Positions 52,930 through 61,001 of a stretch of DNA of 64,000 bases are shown here, piece by piece; the stretch's first letter is position 1; every line of letters begins with the position of its first letter. Location: the NCBI RefSeq assembly GCF_043951865.1, contig NZ_JBINJF010000008.1, positions 104,123-168,122 of the forward strand. The letters are read 5' to 3'. Made by a program: the position numbers and the translations under genes. The notes beneath the pieces were generated by a model. That model had not been told where the DNA came from. It saw only the letters and a list, made by a program, of their open reading frames with translations, and ran no database searches. The DNA is from JAMQKA01 sp043951865 (GTDB taxonomy: Bacteria; Bacteroidota; Rhodothermia; Balneolales; Balneolaceae).

Positions 52930-54315
52930 CTACTGCGATCCGCTTCTGCCGCCGGGTTGCGGCCCCTCGGCGGGGTCCTCCCGGTTTAACAATTCTTCCG
53001 AGATACTCTCCTCTTCAGGTGCCGGCTGGATCTCTTCTTCCCTGTATTTTTGCAACACTTCTTCCGGCAGGTGTACCCGGGCAATGCCCGCCGTATCAGC
53101 CGGTGTTGAAAGGTAGAGCTGGTCACCCATTGAAACCCCTTCCCTGATCACCACGTCGTTATCATTCATCAGACCGAGAATGACCTGTTGCATCGTCACA
53201 TCCAGGCCGTCGCGCTTAAACACGTAATTCAGCGAATCGACCGTGTGGATCGTTTCCAGCGGTACATACAGGGCGTTGGGCAGCGTATTTACGTAGATGG
53301 TGTTGCTGGTAGTCATTGAGGGACGGAGCGTGGTATCGGGTTCATTCACCTCGATGATGACCTGGAAAACCTTGGAATCTGAATTCGGCCGCTGCTCCCC
53401 GATGTTAGCCACACTGGTGACAAAACCGGTCAGCTCTTTCTCGGGCATGGCATCCAGTCCAATGTCCACTTCCTGTCCCGTGCGGATACTTTGGATATCC
53501 ACCTCATTGACGTAGGTAACAGAGTTCATTACGCTGAAATCGGGCAATTCCGCAACGGTGGGGTCCCAGGCGCTGATGGAACTCCCCTCGGTCACCTTGC
53601 TTCCGTCGCGATTGCGTTTGTAGATAACCATCCCGTTTTCGGGGGCATAGATCGTAAATCGCTCCATAATTTCCCGGATCCGCTGCACCTCTCGACGCTC
53701 CTGCTTCAGGTTGGCCTCAATTTCACGCAGCCGGGCGATCTCCTGCTGTTCCCTCGTTTTGTAATTTTTGCGGGCCTGTTCCAGTTGACGCCTGGCCCGC
53801 TCATATTCTATTTCAACCTGGCGCTGCACGGCGGGCGATTCATACTTGGACTGCTCTACCGCTATTTCCGCCTCTTCCAGGGCGTATTCCAGGTTGATCA
53901 GGTTGTCGCGCGCCTCCGAAAGCGTCAGCGAGCTGTCCAGCTGTGCAATTTCATACGCCGACTCCTCTTCTTCCAGCTCCAGCAGCTGGTCCTGGTAGTT
54001 ACTGGAAATCTCGGACCGATCCAGTTCCGCAACAAAATCGCCCTTCTCCACGACGGTTCCCTCGGGTACGAGGCGCTGTATCGGCACGTTGTAGATCCTG
54101 AACTCGCGGATCCCCTCCGGTCCCCGAATGCTGGTCGAATTTTTAGCCCTGAGTTCACCCGAAGTTGTCACTTTAACTTCAAATGTTCCCTGATTCGGGG
54201 AGGCGTAGATGGCCGGGGCCTCGCTGGACTCACTTCCCAGCGCCATCCAAAAAATGAACAGTAACGCCAGTCCCCCGCCCCAGTAAATATATTTTTTGTC
54301 CTTTAGAAAATTCAT
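52930..54315 (-). CDS. HlyD/MacA-family periplasmic adaptor
   Basis: About 461 residues from the ATG at 54315. A single N-terminal membrane helix ('YIYWGGGLALLFIFWMAL') is followed by a split lipoyl domain ('VKVTTSGELRAKNSTSI', 'VPEGTVVEKGDFVAELD'), a long helical hairpin (about 120-225) and a beta-barrel. It connects the FtsX-type permease to the TolC channel. The gene is 30 bp upstream of the permease gene. The frame upstream of 54315 reads Arg/Cys-rich non-homologous sequence and is not part of the protein. Confidence 0.9.
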   Translation of the reverse strand: MNFLKDKKYIYWGGGLALLFIFWMALGSESSEAPAIYASPNQGTFEVKVTTSGELRAKNSTSIRGPEGIREFRIYNVPIQRLVPEGTVVEKGDFVAELDRSEISSNYQDQLLELEEEESAYEIAQLDSSLTLSEARDNLINLEYALEEAEIAVEQSKYESPAVQRQVEIEYERARRQLEQARKNYKTREQQEIARLREIEANLKQERREVQRIREIMERFTIYAPENGMVIYKRNRDGSKVTEGSSISAWDPTVAELPDFSVMNSVTYVNEVDIQSIRTGQEVDIGLDAMPEKELTGFVTSVANIGEQRPNSDSKVFQVIIEVNEPDTTLRPSMTTSNTIYVNTLPNALYVPLETIHTVDSLNYVFKRDGLDVTMQQVILGLMNDNDVVIREGVSMGDQLYLSTPADTAGIARVHLPEEVLQKYREEEIQPAPEEESISEELLNREDPAEGPQPGGRSGSQ

Positions 54316-54729
54316 AATGTAATTACCACGATTTGGATTGTCCTGGTGCCTGCCACCTCTGCATGTCCGGATTCGACCGAACCGGGTCACATGGGGCATC
54401 TTCGACATGCACGTGTAAAGCCGGTCTCTCTGCACGTATCATTTTTCGTACGATCCGTTTACCTTGGAAACCCGAAATGGTCAATGACAAAACACCAGTG
54501 GATAATACAGATAAAGTTGGTGCCAAAACTGTATCAAACCTGAACTAATTTTGAAGATCTTTCTTCTCTCTTTACCACCCGACAATATACAGCGGCGGCT
54601 TGATGGTGTACACTAAGCTAACGGAAAGCGCAGAATAATTAGTCTTTTGACAAAATAAAAGAGGACTTTGTAAAACTGTTGCTCAGCCCGAAACTCCACC
54701 GGAAAACAGAACACCTGGGCGGTGCGGTT
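54316..54729. other. Spacer upstream of the exporter operon
   Basis: 414 bp between the adaptor gene start and the panD stop, both minus strand. It must hold the exporter promoter. No palindrome or gene stands out. Confidence 0.4.
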
Positions 54730-55155
54730 CTATTTCTCGTTAACCGTATTATCTATGACGCCCTTCTCAAGATCATAGCTGGTGGCATATTCGGTTTCAT
54801 CAACGATGGTCTTCGGCTCGTTCTGCTCGTCAACCACGACCACTTTGGGTTTGTGCTCCCGGGCTTCTTCCGGCGTCATTTCTGCATAGGCGATAACAAT
54901 AATCCGGTCTCCGACCTGCGTGAGGCGGGCGGCAGCGCCGTTTAGGCAGCAGGTTCGCGACCCCCGCTCTCCCGGTATGGTGTAGGTCTCCAGCCGGTTC
55001 CCGTTGGTAATATTCAGGACCTGTACCTTCTCGTAGGGCAGAATGCCGGCTTTTTCAAGCAGTTCCTGGTCTATGGTTATACTGCCCTCGTAATGAAGAT
55101 TGGATTCGGTAACCTTCATCTGGTGGAGCTTGGATTTAAACATCGTCAGTTTCAT
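54730..55155 (-). CDS. panD: Aspartate 1-decarboxylase proenzyme
   Basis: 141 residues. The self-cleavage site Gly24-Ser25 lies in 'LHYEGSITID' and produces the pyruvoyl group; 'NGAAARLTQVGDRIIVIAYAEM' (in part) is the other hallmark. It makes beta-alanine from aspartate for pantothenate. It follows panC by 11 bp, so both are on one transcript. The C-terminal 20 residues are an acidic extension beyond the usual end. Confidence 0.97.
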   Translation of the reverse strand: MKLTMFKSKLHQMKVTESNLHYEGSITIDQELLEKAGILPYEKVQVLNITNGNRLETYTIPGERGSRTCCLNGAAARLTQVGDRIIVIAYAEMTPEEAREHKPKVVVVDEQNEPKTIVDETEYATSYDLEKGVIDNTVNEK

Positions 55156-55166
55156 GTTGGGAGATC

Positions 55167-56024
55167 CTATAATTCAATAATCAGATTATCAATCAATCGC
55201 GTTTTGCCCAGGTAAACGGCTCCGGCCACAATGTATTTTTGCTGCTTTTCCAGTGTTTCAACAGGAGTCATCTCCTCAAAGGTAAACACATTAAAATAAT
55301 CAATTTCGAACCCTTTTGCTTCAAGCTCGCTTTTCTGGTGCTCAATGAGCAGCTTCGGTGCAGATACCCCGTCGCTGATCTGTTTTTCGACATACCGGAG
55401 TGACCTAAACAAGGCAGGAGCTTTCAATCGTTCTTCTTCACTGAGGTAGGCGTTGCGGCTGCTGAGTGCCAGTCCGTCGTTCGCCCGCTTGATCGGTCCC
55501 ATCACCATCTCCACGCCGTGATTCATCTCCATCACCATGCGCTGCAGTATGCGGAACTGCTGGATATCTTTCTGCCCAAAAACCGCCAGGTCCGGTTCAA
55601 TAATATTGAAAAGTTTATTTACAACCAGCAGTATCCCTTCATAAAACCCGGGACGGGATCGCCCATCCATGTGATCCTTCAGCAGATCCACCTCTATGCG
55701 TATGTATTGCTTGTCGGTATACATGATCTCGTCGGTGGGCGCAAATACCGCATCGACGCCCTCGCGCTCGCAGATTTCCAGATCATCTCCCAGCTGGCGG
55801 GGATACTCCTCAAAATCTTCGTCGGGTCCGAACTGTTCCGGGTTAACATAGATCGACACCACCACGGCATCGGCTTTCTGCCGGGCCAGCCGGATAAGGG
55901 ACAGGTGGCCTTCATGGAGAGCTCCCATGGTAGGGACAAAGCCCACGGTTTTTCCCTCCCGCTGAAGGCTGCCAGCTACTTCCCGGATCTCTTCAATACG
56001 CGTTATTGCTTCCATAGAAGACAA
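55167..56024 (-). CDS. panC: Pantothenate synthetase
   Basis: 285 residues. 'PTMGALHEGHLSLIR' carries the HIGH-like ATP motif, 'VSIYVNPEQFGPDEDFEEYPR' in part and 'FGQKDIQQFRILQRMV' (in part) shape the pantoate site, and 'SSRNAYLS' is the KMSKS-like loop. It condenses pantoate and beta-alanine with ATP. It is the first gene of panC-panD; a terminator upstream separates it from the E2 gene. panB is not in the window. Confidence 0.97.
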   Translation of the reverse strand: MSSMEAITRIEEIREVAGSLQREGKTVGFVPTMGALHEGHLSLIRLARQKADAVVVSIYVNPEQFGPDEDFEEYPRQLGDDLEICEREGVDAVFAPTDEIMYTDKQYIRIEVDLLKDHMDGRSRPGFYEGILLVVNKLFNIIEPDLAVFGQKDIQQFRILQRMVMEMNHGVEMVMGPIKRANDGLALSSRNAYLSEEERLKAPALFRSLRYVEKQISDGVSAPKLLIEHQKSELEAKGFEIDYFNVFTFEEMTPVETLEKQQKYIVAGAVYLGKTRLIDNLIIEL

Positions 56025-56027
56025 AAA

Positions 56028-56057
56028 AAGCAGGGGTTTACCTGGAATAAACCCCTG
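56028..56057 (-). terminator. Rho-independent terminator of the E2 gene
   Basis: A perfect 10-bp stem (CAGGGGTTTA / TAAACCCCTG) with a 7-nt loop is followed on the minus strand by CTTTTTTTG. It overlaps the region just before panC. Confidence 0.92.
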
Positions 56058-56088
56058 TATTCATTCACAACATTTAAATTAAGGATTC

Positions 56089-57855
56089 CTACACTGCGCG
56101 GTCGGTATCAAAGTTTTCGAGCAGTTCCTTAACCCGATTCAGGAAGGCTCCGCCGTGCGCCCCGTCAATGATACGGTGATCGTAGCTCATGGAAAGATAC
56201 ATCATGTGGCGGATGGCGATCACATCGCCACCGTCGGTCTCCATAACCACCGGTCGTTTTTCAATGACCCCCGTCCCCACAATAGCTACCTGTGGCTGGT
56301 TGATGATCGGCGTTCCCATCAGGTTGCCCACGCTGCCATAGTTTGTCAGCGTAATAGTGCCGCCCACCAGGTCACTGGGATTCAGGTTTTTAGTACGCGC
56401 TTTTTCCGCAAGTTCGCTGACCTCCTTGGCCAGCCCCACCAGGTTCTTGTCTTGTGCCTGTTTAATAACCGGAACAATGAGCCCTCCCTTTCCCCCTTCA
56501 CCGAGAGCCACCGCGATACCGAAATTGATATCCCGTTTCAGGAGAATCTGGTCATTGTCGGTATCCACAGAGCTGTTGATGAGCGGAAACTCGCGTATCG
56601 CCTGGATAAACGCCTCCAGGAACAGCGGCGTAAACGTCAGCTTGATCCCCGCCCGTTCATAAAACTCCTCCTTGTTGGCCTCGCGCCATCGAACCAGGTT
56701 GGTGACATCCGCTTCCGCAAACGTCGTCACATGAGCCGAAGTCTGCTTTGAACGCACCATGTGCTCGGCAATGGTTTTGCGCATCCGGTCCATCTTGAGA
56801 ATTTCCACATTCTGGGAGGGGCGCTGCACGTTCAGTTCGCCCGCCGAAATCGATTGCTCCTGGCCGGCTGACTTCGGCTTTGTGAGGCTGGGTTTCTGCT
56901 CTTGAGCGTCGGCCTGGGCCGGCTCCGTTTTACCGGCCTTGCGGTCTTCCAGGAACGATAAAATATCCTCCTTGGAAACACGCCCGCCCTGGCCGGATCC
57001 CTCGATACTTTCAAGCTCTTCCTGGGTGATGCCCTCCTCCCTGGCGATGGAACGAACCAGCGGCGAATAAAAACGACCGTCACTGCCGATGCGCTGCGGT
57101 TCCGTTCCCTCAGTAACGGCACCATTTGCGGTAGCTGCGGCCGACGGCTTTTCCTGCTCTTCATCCGGGGATGTTTCGGCAGGCGGAGCCGGTTCCGTCT
57201 TTTCGGAGGAGGCCGCGCCTTCTCCGGTAGCGATAATGGCGATCGTTTGTCCCACTTCTACCGTATCGCCCTCTTCAGCCAATATTTCCACAAGCGTGCC
57301 GGCATGGGGGGAGGGGATCTCCGTATCCACCTTGTCAGTGGCAATTTCGAGCAGGGGTTCATCCACCTCTACCGTATCGCCCACACTTTTGGCCCACTCG
57401 ATAACCGTTCCCTCCATGACCGATTCGCCCATCTGGGGCATCACCACCTCCAGCCTCTCGCCTTCATCCTCGTCAACCTCGGCAGCAGGAGCAGAAGTGG
57501 TCTCTTCCGATTCCTCCTGGTCTTCCTCCGGCTGGTCGGCTACCGCCTCTGCCTCTTCGGGAGATTCCTCCGTTTCTGCCTGGCCGTTTCCACTGATATC
57601 TTTCGCAGCCTCCTTGTCGGTTTCTATCACGGCAATCACCTGTCCCACTTCGATGGTATCGCCCTCTTCGGCCAGAATTTCTACAATAATACCCGATTTG
57701 GGAGAGGGGATCTCCGTATCCACCTTGTCAGTAGCGATTTCAAGGAGCGTTTCATCTTCCTCAATTTCATCTCCTATGTTTTTGGCCCATTCAATGACGG
57801 TGCCTTCCATTACCGATTCGCCCATTTGGGGCATCTCAACTTCTACTCTGGCCAT
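56089..57855 (-). CDS. 2-oxoacid dehydrogenase E2 component (dihydrolipoamide acyltransferase) with two lipoyl domains
   Basis: 588 residues. Lipoyl domain 1 is residues 1-78 (lipoyl Lys44 in ATDKVDTE), lipoyl domain 2 is about 136-210 (Lys175), then an E3/E1-binding domain at about 262-305 ('YSPLVRSIAREEGITQEEL') and the catalytic acyltransferase from about 345 on, ending in the HxxxDG site 'SYDHRIIDGAHGG'. Acidic linkers separate the domains. The acyl group could be succinyl (SucB), acetyl or branched-chain; sequence alone does not decide, though a dual-lipoyl succinyltransferase is a good guess. E1 and E3 genes are not adjacent. It ends at a strong terminator. Confidence 0.9.
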   Translation of the reverse strand: MARVEVEMPQMGESVMEGTVIEWAKNIGDEIEEDETLLEIATDKVDTEIPSPKSGIIVEILAEEGDTIEVGQVIAVIETDKEAAKDISGNGQAETEESPEEAEAVADQPEEDQEESEETTSAPAAEVDEDEGERLEVVMPQMGESVMEGTVIEWAKSVGDTVEVDEPLLEIATDKVDTEIPSPHAGTLVEILAEEGDTVEVGQTIAIIATGEGAASSEKTEPAPPAETSPDEEQEKPSAAATANGAVTEGTEPQRIGSDGRFYSPLVRSIAREEGITQEELESIEGSGQGGRVSKEDILSFLEDRKAGKTEPAQADAQEQKPSLTKPKSAGQEQSISAGELNVQRPSQNVEILKMDRMRKTIAEHMVRSKQTSAHVTTFAEADVTNLVRWREANKEEFYERAGIKLTFTPLFLEAFIQAIREFPLINSSVDTDNDQILLKRDINFGIAVALGEGGKGGLIVPVIKQAQDKNLVGLAKEVSELAEKARTKNLNPSDLVGGTITLTNYGSVGNLMGTPIINQPQVAIVGTGVIEKRPVVMETDGGDVIAIRHMMYLSMSYDHRIIDGAHGGAFLNRVKELLENFDTDRAV

Positions 57856-58144
57856 GCTGCTTCCGGATTATGTCAGTTAAATTTTAAGCAATAAAATATC
57901 ATTAAAATTGTGCAGAAAATCAGTAGGCAAAGATGGTAATTAATGAAATGAGTTCAAAATGAGACTCCGGAGTAACAAGCGGAAAAAAAGAACGGTTTTG
58001 GAAAGATGAAGGTTGAAAGTTGAAGGTTGAGTACTGTATTCCATTCGAGTAAAAATTTTGATAATACTAAGTCTACGCCCACCTAAGCAGCGCTTTCAAT
58101 TTGCTGGAAGATCATTTGCAGGCACCTCCCTGAGGATCACCTGC

Positions 58145-59146
58145 CTATTTTTTCAACGCCGGAAGCAGCTTGCTTTTAAATAACTCAAAATCTTCGATAT
58201 GCGGGAGGTGACCGATGCCATCGAGCTCGATCAGCGTGGAATTCGGAATCTTGTCTGCTGTTTTCTTTCCGAGTTCGGGGTAGTCCCCCATGGTGGCGGC
58301 CACCGAGTCGGGCACCATACCCGTTCCCAGCGCCGTCCGGTCTCGCTGGCCGATAATCAGTACCGTCGGCATCTCCAGGTTGTCAAACTCATAAACGACC
58401 GGCTGGGTGAACACCATGTCGTAGATCAGGGCTGAATTCCACGCATACCGATCCCAGTCCGGGCTCTCGTTCATGGCGGTAAGCAGGTAGACCCACTCGT
58501 TGTACTTCTCCTCCCAGTTTCCATCAAAATAACTGCTCATCATGTAGCTTTTCACCCCTTCAAACGTCCTGTTTAGCGCACCCCGGTACCATTGCTCAAG
58601 TCCGGCATAGGGGACCTTCCGTTTCCAGTCCTCCAGCCCGATCGGGTTTTCCAGGATTAGTTTTTCCACCTCATTTGGATACATCAGGGCGAAGCGGGTG
58701 GCCAGCATGCCTCCCATGGAGTGCCCCAACACGGTCACTTTAGAAATATCGAGCGAATCCACCAGTTCCCTGGTATTCTCCGCCAGCTGATGAAAGGTGT
58801 AATGGTAGTGGGCGGGCTTGGATGACTTTCCGAACCCGATCTGATCCGGCACCAGCACGTCATACCCTTCCTCCAGCAGAACTTTCATAGTCTGTTCCCA
58901 GTAGGCGCCGTTAAAATTCTTGCCATGGAACAGCAACACCGTTCGCCCGTTCGGGCGTTGTGCATGCTCGTACATAAAGGCCATATCCAGTGCCTGGCCC
59001 TGGGAATGAAGGGCATAATCTTCCACCGGGTAGGGATAATCATATCCCTCCAGGTTTATCCCCAGTTCGGGGCGATTTTCCTGACCGAACGAAGTTGCCA
59101 GGGGCAATACCCAAAGAAGCGATAGAAAAAGACAAAATCGTTTCAT
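58145..59146 (-). CDS. Secreted alpha/beta hydrolase
   Basis: 333 residues with a cleavable signal peptide (ending 'ATSFGQ'). The nucleophile is Ser143 in 'VLGHSMGGM', the oxyanion strand is 'LLFHGKNFNGAYW', and the catalytic His is in 'DGIGHLPHIED'. The fold and cap are those of haloperoxidase/epoxide-hydrolase-like enzymes. The substrate is unknown. Periplasmic location is inferred from the signal peptide. It has a long repeat-rich spacer upstream. Confidence 0.85.
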   Translation of the reverse strand: MKRFCLFLSLLWVLPLATSFGQENRPELGINLEGYDYPYPVEDYALHSQGQALDMAFMYEHAQRPNGRTVLLFHGKNFNGAYWEQTMKVLLEEGYDVLVPDQIGFGKSSKPAHYHYTFHQLAENTRELVDSLDISKVTVLGHSMGGMLATRFALMYPNEVEKLILENPIGLEDWKRKVPYAGLEQWYRGALNRTFEGVKSYMMSSYFDGNWEEKYNEWVYLLTAMNESPDWDRYAWNSALIYDMVFTQPVVYEFDNLEMPTVLIIGQRDRTALGTGMVPDSVAATMGDYPELGKKTADKIPNSTLIELDGIGHLPHIEDFELFKSKLLPALKK

Positions 59147-59263
59147 TGTATTATTGATTGGTAGTGAATATTCTGGTTCCTGTGAAATTCTTACTTATAT
59201 ACAATGTATATATGGAGAGAGTGAGCATCTTTCGCCAATACATTGCCTCACCTGATACTCGGT

Positions 59264-59370
59264 TTGGAGGTGGTTGTACCACCGAACTTACCTAGCTCAC
59301 AAGGCGGAGTACAACTCCCTCCGAACGGTGATTCGAATGTTTTGCGAAGTCCTTCTTACTTCAGTTTGCT
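59264..59370. repeat. Degenerate intergenic repeat, copy B
   Basis: Aligns by eye with 43333-43440 at about 70% of positions over 85 bp, including TTTTGCGAAGTCCTTCTTAC. It also contains a GTGGTTGTACCAC palindrome near its left end. Confidence 0.5.
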
Positions 59371-59481
59371 AACCCGCATTATTCACAAAATACTAAAAAA
59401 GGGATGAGTAAATTATTGATATTATTCTGTATATCGAAAATTGTTTATACCCCAAATTTGAGGGTAGCTGCAACGGGCTGC

Positions 59482-59584
59482 GAAATTTGGCCGTGCACTT
59501 CATTGGAGGAAAAATGACGTACTCAAGGTACAACCGTACCTTGCCGCCGTCTTTTTTCCTTCGCCTCGTTCACAACCGAATTTC
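59482..59584. repeat. Large structured palindrome, copy 2
   Basis: Outer arms GAAATTTGGCCGTG / CACAACCGAATTTC pair except for a 2-nt internal loop. Middle arms 59505-59519 and 59548-59562 pair at 14 of 15 positions (one T-T mismatch, one G-T). The tip is CAAGGTAC-AACC-GTACCTTG (59524-59543). The T-run in the middle arm could let it act as a terminator in either direction, for example after the LLM gene. The layout matches 22740-22836. Confidence 0.7.
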
Positions 59585-59620
59585 CTGGTGAATAATCCGG
59601 GTTAATCCTTCGGGATAATC

Positions 59621-60646
59621 TCAGCTTGTATCCTCCCTCATAATTTCGGCAAAAATACGGTGCGATTTGAGCCGCTGCTTGTGATCAAAAATATAGGTCG
59701 CTATCATAAGCTCATCGGCAGCGGTCTGCTCTACGAATTTCGCAACCTTACCTTTAATCGTTTCCCCGCTGCCGATAAACGTATATTTCAGCATCTGCTC
59801 CACTGCCATCTTCTGGCGGGTATTCCAAACGGTGCTCATATCATCCACCGGCGGTGGCATCGGCTTTCGTTCGCCGGTCACAACGCCCATAAACATCTGC
59901 TTTAGTGATGTAGCCAGGTATTCGGCCTGCTGGTCCGTATCGGCAGCGACGACGTTCACGCAGGGCATCACAAAAGGTTCGGAAAGCTGATCGGAGGGCT
60001 GAAATTTTTCTCGGTATACCTTCAGCGCAGCCATCAGCTGACCGGGCGAAAAGTGGCTGGCAAATACGTAGGGCAGGCCCAGGGCCGCGGCCAGGTGGGC
60101 ACTGTCGGTACTGGAGCCGAGAATCCAGATCGGGACCTCGGTTCCTTCCCCCGGGATGGCGCGAACGTTTGAAGAGCGATTATCCCCCGAAAAATATTGC
60201 TGCAACTGCTTCACATTTTGCGGGAACTGCCGCACCTGCTGCATCCGGTCGGGGCGAATAGCCTGCGCCGTAACCTGGTCGGTTCCCGGCGCACGGCCCA
60301 GCCCCAGGTCAATGCGCCCGGGATAGATCGATGCCAGCGTGCCGAACTGTTCGGCGATAATGAGCGGCGAGTGATTGGGCAGCATAACGCCCCCCGATCC
60401 CACCCGAAGCGTGCTGGTCGCTTCCGCCACATGCCCGATCAACACCGACGTGGCGGAACTGGCGATATTTTCCATGTTGTGGTGTTCAGCCATCCAGAAG
60501 CGGGTGTATCCCCACTCTTCGACATGCCGGGCCAGGTCGCGGCTGTTCTGGATCGCATCGGCGGGGGTTTGTCCTTCGGTAATGACGGCCAGATCGAGGA
60601 CGGAGTAGTTCATATCGCTCAGCTCGTTTTGCATAGTTTCCTGCAT
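59621..60646 (-). CDS. LLM-class flavin-dependent oxidoreductase (luciferase-like)
   Basis: 341 residues from the ATG at 60646, which is preceded by AGGA; a TTG one codon before is the longer alternative. Bacterial-luciferase fold: 'MNYSVLDLAVITEGQTP', 'RFWMAEHHNMENIASSAT', 'RVGSGGVMLPNHSPLIIAEQ' (in pieces), and 'GRIDLGLGRAPGTD' are the typical MsnO8/YhbW subgroup motifs. It should use FMNH2 or F420-like cofactor and oxygen on an unknown small molecule. It is the last gene of the GC-richer backbone before the AT-rich island. Confidence 0.9.
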   Translation of the reverse strand: MQETMQNELSDMNYSVLDLAVITEGQTPADAIQNSRDLARHVEEWGYTRFWMAEHHNMENIASSATSVLIGHVAEATSTLRVGSGGVMLPNHSPLIIAEQFGTLASIYPGRIDLGLGRAPGTDQVTAQAIRPDRMQQVRQFPQNVKQLQQYFSGDNRSSNVRAIPGEGTEVPIWILGSSTDSAHLAAALGLPYVFASHFSPGQLMAALKVYREKFQPSDQLSEPFVMPCVNVVAADTDQQAEYLATSLKQMFMGVVTGERKPMPPPVDDMSTVWNTRQKMAVEQMLKYTFIGSGETIKGKVAKFVEQTAADELMIATYIFDHKQRLKSHRIFAEIMREDTS

Positions 60647-61001
60647 CAATTATTCCTGGAATTTTGGATGGATAAATGAGGCAGATCGAACACACTTTAT
60701 TTGCAACACGTTCAGAGGGGAATTTAAATGGAATCCGCAAGTCGTACCACCCTACTTCACTTACCGATACAATAAGTGAATTAACTTCTATAAAGTATTA
60801 TAAAACAATTACTTATAGAAAGGTGTTAATCATAATAATGTAAAATTAGCAACAAATATTACTAAATATCTCCTTAATTCATCCCTTTAAGTTACTTCAC
60901 TACTGATTTTCTCAAAGTATAAATTTAGCACAAAGTAATAATTTTATCTTTATTTAAGTGCGGGGTTTAGTTTAAATAAACTGTTAAAACAATATTACAC
61001 T
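60647..61001. other. Backbone/island junction and upstream region of the nuclease gene
   Basis: Base composition falls sharply here. It contains a 21-bp element at 60837-60857 that recurs at 62752-62772, and a small palindrome AGTTTA-AA-TAAACT at 60969-60982 just before the nuclease start. No att site, integrase or tRNA was recognised. Confidence 0.5.
60837..60857 (+). repeat. Shared upstream element, copy 1
   Basis: A 21-bp sequence with core TTAGCAACAAAT that matches 62752-62772 at 20 of 21 positions. It lies 145 bp before the nuclease gene start. Confidence 0.7.

Larger units (their letters stand above)
59147..59620. other. Repeat-rich spacer between two minus-strand genes
   Basis: 474 bp with a degenerate repeat (59264-59370), a small hairpin (CCAAATTT / AAATTTGG at about 59453-59490) and a large palindrome (59482-59584). 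No protein gene is supported. Confidence 0.6.

Noticed and set aside
54679..54945. 88-codon plus-strand frame over panD
   Set aside because: Antisense to panD, whose Gly-Ser cleavage site is clear.
57089..57880. Serine-rich plus-strand frame opposite the E2 lipoyl domains
   Set aside because: Its repetitive Ser/Pro composition is the mirror of the acidic linkers and lipoyl repeats on the other strand.
58005..58035. Short GGTTGAAAGTTGAAGGTTGAG-like direct repeat (written in full length 21, core GGTTGA), similar to 46870-46890
   Set aside because: Simple low-complexity sequence of about 25 bp; no CRISPR spacing or further copies.
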